NCBI GenBank assembly: GCA_020631735.1
Contig: CM036231.1
Location: forward strand, 6,103,831-6,167,830
From: Saccharum officinarum
Taxonomy: Eukaryota > Streptophyta > Magnoliopsida > Poales > Poaceae
DNA length: 64,000 nucleotides
Direction of reading: 5' to 3'
Part shown: positions 57,101 through 64,000 of the stretch, one piece after another
Layout: every line of letters starts with the position of its first letter
How positions within the stretch are numbered: position 1 is the stretch's first letter
The notes under the pieces: generated by a model
Seen by the model: the letters and a program-made list of their open reading frames with translations, nothing else
Databases searched by the model: none
Told to the model about the DNA's origin: nothing
Program-made: the position numbers and the translations under genes

Positions 57101-59969
57101 TGACCATGAAATTTATACCACAGTACATTCATAGCATGGAAATACTACCATAGAAATTTCACATAATTAGGAGCAACACAACTCAAGATATAAAAATAAC
57201 AAGCAATATAATGTAGATTTCCTTATTTATCAAGGTCAAATCAAACCCTAAGAAAACAGTGAAAAAAACTAGTGTGTTTAATATTTTTACTAGCAAGTAC
57301 ATGTCATTACAAAATTAATAAAGCAAGAATCACTATTTTTGGGATTCTAAAACTCTAGATCTTGCTCTGGTCAAGTTTATAAGCATTTTAGAGTATTTTT
57401 AAAGCTTAAATAAAAACATCAGAAAACATCTACAAACACCTAACACTTTATGACTCTATTGCATAGATCACTTCTCAAGGTTTCCAAAAAAATCCACATT
57501 TGCCATTTTTGGAATTCCCTAGCAAGAGATATGAATTTTTGAAGATTTAACAAGATCCTGAAATTCAAAAACAGAATTACTCAAACCCTAACTTAACGCT
57601 AGGTGCACCCGGTTGTTTACCCAACTCAGCCACTACTTAAACTGACACATGGGCCCCACGGTCCGGCTGGGCCCGCTTGTCATATAAGAGAGAGACACAG
57701 GGGGGGATCGCCCTTCTTCTTCCTCATGCCGTCAGCAGAGCAGGGGAGGAAGGATGCTGGTCGGCCGCTAGGCTCGACGAGCTGCCGGTGAGGGCAAGGG
57801 CAATGCACAGGGCAGTCGCGGCCACGCCCGCACGCGTAGGTGGTAGCAGATTGGCCAGGCGCAGCCGATAGCAGCCTGGCCACGCGCACAGTGGCGGCTG
57901 CGGCGGTTGCACGGCGGTGGTGGTGATGGGAGGCATGGCGGTCGCCGGAGTGGCCACAGCGAGGTCACGCGAGCAAGGTGGGTTGGGGGCGCACCAGTGA
58001 GATAGAGCAACTCGGTCAGAGATGGCCCGAGACGGCCTGCCTACGAGTGCCGGCGACGGTTCGGCGGCCGTGGCCACGCGGTGATGAGGGACCGGCGGTT
58101 CCCGGTGGCGCGGACTCCGGCGAGCATGAGCACGGTGCACCAGAGATGGAGGCGAAGCTAATGTCAGTGCTCGTGGAGGGTGTGGAGGTGCGGAACAGCG
58201 AGTTCGTAGGTGGCAGCGAGGTTGGCCTACCGGCCATGGCGGAGCGCGCTCTCAGGTGCAGAGCGACTCGAGGAGGAGGCCAGCAGAGGGCGTGGCGAGC
58301 GAGGTGGAGGAGTGGGGGGAAACGCTGAGGCCATCACGGGCGCTCCATACAGCACAGGGAGGAGGTTGGGGCGCGTGGAGGCAAGGCAGGAGCTTCACCC
58401 GCGCATGGTCTCCACGTCCTGGCCACGCGTCGTCCTTTGGTGCAAAAACGCGAACAGGTGGCGGGCAGTGAAGTGGACCGTTTGGAGCTCCAATTTAGGC
58501 CTGATTTGGGACGATCTGGGTCTTGGACCTAAAACCAAAGTTGAAGCCCATGAACAGCTCTACACTTTTCATTTAGGGTGCAAGATCATTAGTGTTGTAG
58601 ATTAGGAGATAATTAGCATCTAAGTCAGCAATGTCAACACATTACTAACAAAAAGGAAACTAAATTTTGCTGATCAAAATGAGGTCAAACTTAAGCCAAC
58701 TTTTTGCATGATCTACTACACCACATACACTCCAACTTTTATTTTGGGACCATGTCAAGTTGTTTAACAAAATTTCGAGAACGCGGCATGTCAACATGTC
58801 AAGGTCAATTAGTGATAAAACAACTTTTTGCTGTTTTGGAAACTCTTATTGAAGGTCCAACTAAGCTCCATTTTGAGTGACACTTGATCCATTGTTTCCA
58901 TCATGAAAAGTACTACAACTCATATTAAGGAACCTAATTGAGCTACCATATGAGATTGGAAGATAAAATGTCACGAACATGTTGACTTGATGCTGCCGAT
59001 TAGGGACTTAGAATATGCAAAGTGTTGGGAAACAACCCTAAATTTGACTTGTGGGCCCTTTTTGAGCATGTTCCACATATTTTCATGACTTGACTCTTAA
59101 ACAAAGTTTGTTTCTTATAAAATTCTCTACAACTTTGTAAAAGGGTGCACAGTCATGCAAAGCTTCTAGGTCACACTTTTGAAATGGTCAAACAAAAGGG
59201 TTCTAGGATCCATACATGGTCAACCATCACTTAGAAGCATATTTAGGCAAAATGATCAACATAAACATTGTTCCATTAAGTGTCCTAAGTGTAGTTAAGA
59301 TGTTGTAGAGGCAAAACATACACACCATGCATAGGTTGCACAAAAGTGTAGGCCTCACATGCATTGAAACATAAAACTCGAGTGAAATGCTATAGTCGTT
59401 TCATCACCATGTTTCAATTGTTTCATGCGTTTGTTTCAAGATACATGCTACACATGTTCCACTAGGGTGTTCCACATGTGTCAAAGATGTGTTGCACATG
59501 TTGCATTTGTATGTTGCATAAACACTAGTTCCCATGGGATGTAAGGCAGGTTTTAGTTATAATCCAAACAAGCATATAACTTATCATTTCATGTGACTTT
59601 TTGATTCCAAATTTCATGAAACTTTTCCAGGGATCAATATAGATAGGTACTAAGGTGAGCATATGAATATATTGTAATAACACTACCCAAGCATATAATT
59701 TGAAAAGGGGCCTATATGTAAAGTAATGGTGCAACATCCAACTTTAGGTTAGGCTCCTCTCCATAGTTTGACCTTGACATCGTCATCTCCACATAATCTA
59801 TCATGTTTGAGCTTAAACCCACTACTTAACGAGTGACAAACACCTAGGGTGTTACATCACGAGATGAATCTTTTAAGCCTAGTTAGTCCATAATTGAACA
59901 ATAATTGTCAAATACAAACGAAATGCTACAGTTCCAAAATTTTCTAACTTCTACGATCTAAACAAGGCC
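54122..59969. mobile_element. Tourist-like MITE, copy e, split by a solo LTR
   Basis: The left half is 54122-54252 (GGCCGGTTTAGATG..., CACTCTCTCTCCATCACATC). The right half is 59862-59969 (GAGATGAATCTTTTAAGCC...CTAAACAAGGCC). TTA is duplicated outside (54119-54121, 59970-59972). The halves join seamlessly at TCACG when compared with the other copies. Confidence 0.9.
54253..59856 (-). repeat. Solo LTR, 5.6 kb, of a Tekay-related gypsy element
   Basis: It runs TGTAACAGAACCG...CTAGGGTGTTACA, flanked by TCACG on both sides (54248-54252, 59857-59861). It shares collinear blocks with the 4-kb Tekay LTRs (CAAGATCGTA, ACATCGGAGTTC, AGCGGAAGCAA, AGTACNAGAANGTACTCAGC, AAGTGCTCACTAACCGGGAG, CGGTCCTTAA). 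It is longer and diverged, so a sister family. No gag, pol or primer-binding site is present. GC-rich frames at 57600-58600 are in the same relative place as in the Tekay LTRs. Confidence 0.88.
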
Positions 59970-60190
59970 TTAGGACAAGAAGACTAGGAGAAGCAAAGGC
60001 TAGAATGGGTGGCCAAGAGATGTGTGACTACGGACTAGTATCTCTTTTTTCCTCTCTCCACACAAGGCCGGAGCCACGGAGCCAGGAAGTCACGGTGGTG
60101 AAAGAAACAGCCTCCATGGAGAATAGTACTCGTACCAGCCTACCATTACCAGGCTACCAGCCGTACCAGGTGCGTGTTGTGTTGCCCGTC

Positions 60191-61700
60191 CACTACCGGA
60201 AACTCCTAATTTGTCTAGTGCAAAAAGGTTTGCCGAGTGTAATATGTCGGGCACTCGGTGAAGAGTTGATTTGCCGAGTACCGCACTCGGCAAAGAACGA
60301 CACTAGACAAAGGCAGCCTTTGCAGAGTGTCAAACACTCGGCAAAATTGGGCACTATGCAAACTGGTGGTTTGCCTAGTGTCTGACACTCGGCAAACTTT
60401 TACACTCGGCAAACCTGCATTTTGCCTAGTGCCGGACACTCGGCAAAAGTTTGACACTCGGTAAACACTGACAGCAGCTGACAAGCATGAACTGTCGTTT
60501 GAGTTTGCCGAGTGTCACACGGCCGACACTCGGCAAACATATGCTTTGCCTAGTGTCAAGGGTTTGACATTCGGCAAAAACACCCTTTGCCGAGTGTCAC
60601 ACCTTGGCACTAGGCAAACTAATTTTTTATTTTTTTGATTTTAACCTCCCAAATTTTTCTGTAGTCCTCCTATAGTATCTGGAACTACATGTTCAAATTT
60701 GATACATTTCTCGGATTTTTTGCTATATTTCTTTAATTTATTTCATTTAATTGATTTTTTTGATAAAGCAAATTTGAACTGCAGGTGGATCGGATAATGA
60801 AATTTAATGTATGGAAAAATGATATTCATGTTATTGAGTCGATAGTGAGGCCGTATCCAGGAACAGACTAGAAATTTCGTACATCTTGTTCACAAAACAT
60901 GAGTACGAACTTGTGGGCGAGTTGGTTTTAAATTCTATAAAAAGTAAACAAAGTCCGAAAATCATGATTCTTAACAAGATGTCGTGATATTGTATGTGGA
61001 GGTTGTAATAAAAATTTGAGAAGGTTTCGCGCAAGTTGTCACGACATTGCTTACAAACCAAGACATCTCCACATAACATATAGATATCATATGTGGAGAT
61101 GTCTTGGTTTGTAAGCAACGCCATGATAAACTTGCGCGAAACCATCTCAAATTTTTATCACAAACTCCACATACGATATCACGGCATCTTGTCAAGTTTC
61201 ATGATTTTTGGACTTCGTTTGTTTTTTATAGAATTTAAAACCAACTCGCTCACAAGTTCGTGGTCAAGTTTCGTAAACAAGAAGTATGAAATTTCTGGTC
61301 TGTTCTTGGATACGGCCTCACTTTAGACTCAATAACATGAATATCATTTTTCCATACATTAAATTTCATTATTCGATCCACCTGCAGTTCAAATTTACTT
61401 TATGCAAAAATATTCAATTAAATGAAATAAATTAAAAAAATATAGCAAAAAATCTAAATAATGTGCCAAATTTAAACATGTAGTTCAAGGTACTGTAGGA
61501 GGACTATAGAAAAATTTGGGAGGTCAAAATCAAAAAATAAAAAATTAGCTTGCCTAGTGCCAAGGTCTGACACTCGGCAAAAGGTGTTTTTACCGAGTGT
61601 CAAACCCTTGGCACTAGGCAAAGCATATGTTTGCCGAGTGTCGGCCGTGTGACACTCGGCAAACTCAAACGGCAGTTCGTGCCCATTAGCTGCTGTCTCG
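60191..61700. mobile_element. CACTA element left end with palindromic body
   Basis: CACTACCGGAAACTC at 60191 is a CACTA terminus. It is followed by many TTTGCCGAGTG / CACTCGGCAAA subterminal repeats (60220-60620). They recur inverted at 61550-61670. No inverted CACTA terminus was seen up to 64000, so the right end is either beyond the window or lost. No intact transposase. Confidence 0.75.
60469..61697. repeat. Long inverted repeat (palindrome), arms about 600 bp, 14-nt spacer
   Basis: The centre is CCAAGACATCTCCACATA (61058-61075), spacer 61076-61089, then the exact inverse from 61090. The arms include the GCCGAGTG repeats and extend outward to GACAGCAGCTGACAAGC (left) and TTAGCTGCTGTC (right). 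The arms are similar but clearly diverged, with many single-base differences. The paired overlapping frames near 60831-61326 are the two arms read on opposite strands. Confidence 0.92.
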
Positions 61701-61965
61701 TAAGATTGTTTGGCGCGCAATATTTTCAGCTGCCGCGCAAGATTTTCAGTTGGCTCACATAATAGCCGTGCATACTACAATCCTAACCCCATAAAAAACA
61801 AATAAAAATAAATCCCCAACCCTACCTCCATGAGTCCACCCAGCATACTGAAGCAGTCTCTAAAACTCCGTCCCTGCTCTCGGTCTCCTCCCTTTCCCTC
61901 CGGCAGCCGCACTCCCTTTCCCTCCGACCGCCACATATTCCGCATCCCCCGTGAGGCCATTCACC

Positions 61966-62205
61966 ATGGAGCTAGTTCGTTTATCCCTCTCCAAAGATCC
62001 ATGGGGCTGCAGTACCAGCCACCACTTCCTCCATCTGGATCTGGAGGCGCCGCCTCTAGCGCCCTCTACTGAGCTAAAGCCGCTGCGGAGGCCCCCGGCG
62101 GCGGCCGCCGCTGACGCGAAGGCGGCCAAGGTAGTGGAGGACAGCACAACGCCTCTGCGACAACCATCTGCATCTCGTATTGAACTACAGCTTCCAGGTT
62201 CTGTG
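61966..62205 (+). CDS. First-exon-like ORF of unknown gene (80 codons), possibly TE-captured
   Basis: The ATG at 61966 is in a good context (TCACCATGG) and opens MELVRLSLSKDPWG..., followed by an Ala/Pro-rich stretch. It ends in phase 0 at GTTCTGTG followed by the donor GTAAGT (62206). I do not recognise the product. An upstream ATG (61830) opens a different 80-codon frame that would compete for initiation. The next recognisable exon downstream (62945) is a 14-3-3 exon in another phase; splicing to it would stop after three codons. It may be a real gene's first exon or a fragment carried by the adjacent CACTA element. Confidence 0.4.
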
Positions 62206-62944
62206 GTAAGTCTCTATTCCTCCTAACCCTCATCTTGACCAATCCCTTTCCACAAAACTAGATCTATGTTGTGGTAGATTTGATTTTTCTACAGGGAGAT
62301 TTGTTGTTTCTTAAAATAAAAAAACTCGATCTATGCTGTGATATGGAAAGCCAGGTGCTGGCCTATGTATTTTCTTGAAATACTCCCATGTGTTGAGAAT
62401 GAGGGGCGCACCAACCCTGTAACAACCCTGTATGCGTGGGTGTAGAATTTTGTCTCGATTTTTCACTAGATTAGTTTATTAGACCTTGTCCTTGCAGATC
62501 TGCTCGAAAATTGAATCTGAAGTACTTAGATGCTAGGCCATAATTCTATTTTGATCGAATACAACATGCTTGTAATTTCTAATCTAAGACAAGTTATAAT
62601 AGTATTTTTTGACTGGTTGATTCCTATGTTCACATATATTTTTAACCAAATTAAGCCTAGGATTGATTACTTTCTATACTATGAAGGTATGTACTGCCTG
62701 TCTTGTTTGGTAGGTAGGTCTAGCATGACTTGGTTCAGTAGCAAAATCATCATAATTCCTTTTATTTATGGTGCATGCTGAGGTTGCTATCTATGAATTT
62801 GTCTATATGATACATGATGCGATGTGTGTTACTGTGTTTCTTATAGTAGAAGCTTGAAGGATATGAATGTGTGATCCATGGATTTTTATCCCCCTATTGC
62901 ACATATATCTTTCTATCTGATTTCTCCTCATGATGATTTTGCAG

Positions 62945-63024
62945 GTACCTTGCTGAGTTCAAGTCAGGTGCAGAGATGATGGATTCCTGCGGAGAGTACC
63001 ATGAATGCTTACAAAGTTGCTCAG
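62945..63024 (+). pseudogene. 14-3-3 protein exon fragment, frameshifted
   Basis: A TTTGCAG acceptor and a CAGGTATT donor bound an 80-bp exon. It starts in phase 2 with YLAEFKSGAE and, in another frame, ends AAESTMNAYKVAQ. Both are conserved consecutive pieces of plant 14-3-3 proteins around helix 5. A small scramble near 62974-62989 shifts the frame between them. No other 14-3-3 exon is visible in the window. This is a captured or relict exon, not a working gene. Confidence 0.8.
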
Positions 63025-64000
63025 GTATTGATCTTTGTGTATGGCCTTATATTTTCAATGTAATGATTTTTTTATTTTCAAAGGAGGATACAATCTTCTC
63101 TGTACCAATTTCTAAGTGATCAATTTTAGTATGGTAGTGTTGTCCAAGCATGTCACCTTGAGTCTACTACTATACTACCGTATCTTGTTCTTGCAATGAT
63201 GAGTTGGTAAGTTGAGTTTCATTCTTGTTTAAATTAAAGCTGGAACTCATTTTCCATTATAGAAAAAAATGAAGTCCTTAAATTATAGTACGCTCCAATC
63301 AGCTATGCCTCATTATCTTTTGCACACTACTGTCTTCTTTTTTAACTCTAATGATGGCTAGTCAGTTCGTGTAAATGATAGAATTTTACAGAGGCAAATG
63401 CAAAGATGAGATCCTGCATGACTTGGTTCAATAGTAGGTCCTGCATAATTTGTTTCAGTAGCTAGTATTGTACAGAACACTAGGATTAGTAAGAATTTCC
63501 TGTTGAGTTTTTCCAGTAGGATTGTACCTCATGAGCTGATAATACACATTCTGTTTAAGTAGCCTTCTCATGCTTGATAAGTGTGATGCTACAGAATTGC
63601 TAAAGAGACGGCTTATGGTGAGGACATCCAGCCCCTTGTCAGTGACAATGGCATCACAAGGTGCTAAAACATTCTCATGTATTTGCTCTTTACCCTTCTC
63701 TGTAATCAGTTCATTTAGTAATATTTCATACTTTTTTATTGATCTATCATGGTACCTATATAGTGACCTATCAAGGTACTTATATAGTAGTTACCAAAGG
63801 AGGATTAGTGTTTTATAGATGCACTAGATCAGATAGTTTTTACTAGATGGAGAATCACTCAAATAGCACTCAGTTCAGTCAAAACAGTTACAGAGTAAGC
63901 AATGCTACAGAATGAGTATGTTACCCTTTTAAACTGTTGAAATTTTAAAATCCAACTCATATTTACATAGTACTATCTGTTTTTTCAGCTACCCACTAGT
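63025..64000. other. AT-rich intron-like or intergenic DNA
   Basis: No further 14-3-3 exon or domain was recognised. ATGACTTGGTTCAGTAG and ATGACTTGGTTCAATAG occur at 62726 and 63418, a small dispersed repeat. The window ends here. Confidence 0.4.

Noticed and set aside
54253..59856. Full-length LTR retrotransposon
   Set aside because: No primer site, coding domain or second LTR; termini and duplication fit a single LTR.
60220..60620. CRISPR-like or satellite array of TTTGCCGAGTG repeats
   Set aside because: Repeats are variable, inverted and irregularly spaced, and follow a CACTA terminus; they are subterminal repeats.

Overview
The window is repeat-dense plant DNA with intron-style splice signals, plant LTR retrotransposons, CACTA elements and Stowaway, Tourist and hAT-type MITEs. 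The repeat repertoire (CACTA ends of the CACTACCGGAAA type with TTTGCCGAGTG subterminal repeats, SIRE-type copia, Tekay-type chromovirus) suggests a panicoid grass, probably Andropogoneae. The species cannot be fixed from sequence alone. No rRNA, tRNA or CRISPR array was seen.

Layout. 1-845: end of a CACTA-associated (Ptta/En/Spm) transposase gene. It is cut at 845/846 by a decayed SIRE/Maximus-type Ty1/copia element (846-9933) whose 3' LTR is truncated. 9934-14600: AT-rich DNA with Stowaway MITEs and two arrays of short degenerate words. 14601-17392: a decayed autonomous CACTA element (TNP2 transposase), cut by the start of a gypsy-type LTR (17393-18238) that runs into a 100-N gap. 18345-30740: a host-like region with two paralogous segments (about 18.35-19.4 kb and 28.68-29.4 kb), three diverged repeats of a several-hundred-base unit, a hAT element, one membrane-protein gene (25788-26369, minus) and a LINE fragment. 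34754-49510: a complete minus-strand Tekay-type Ty3/gypsy chromovirus (14,757 bp, perfect 5-bp GGATT target duplication, LTRs of 4,051 and 4,041 bp). 50615-51466: a second membrane-protein gene (minus). 54253-59856: a 5.6-kb solo LTR of a related gypsy family, inserted with a TCACG duplication into a Tourist MITE. 60191-61700: a CACTA left end followed by a long palindrome. 61.9-63.0 kb: a first-exon-like ORF and a frameshifted 14-3-3 exon.

The most interesting object is an extra ORF (43633-44685, minus) between the primer-binding site and gag of the Tekay element. Its first in-frame ATG starts a protein whose exposed N-terminus copies the histone H3 tail: residues 1-12 of mature H3 are identical, followed by a near match up to H3 residue 21. 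H3 K4 and K9 and the phosphorylatable residues between them are kept; the H3 K14 and K18 positions are lost. The rest of the protein has a segment with a dsRBD-like predicted secondary-structure order, a long coiled coil and an acidic tail, and no histone fold. The same element encodes an integrase with a C-terminal chromodomain. Histone-tail mimicry by this retrotransposon, aimed at host chromatin readers or writers or at its own chromodomain, is the main hypothesis offered here.
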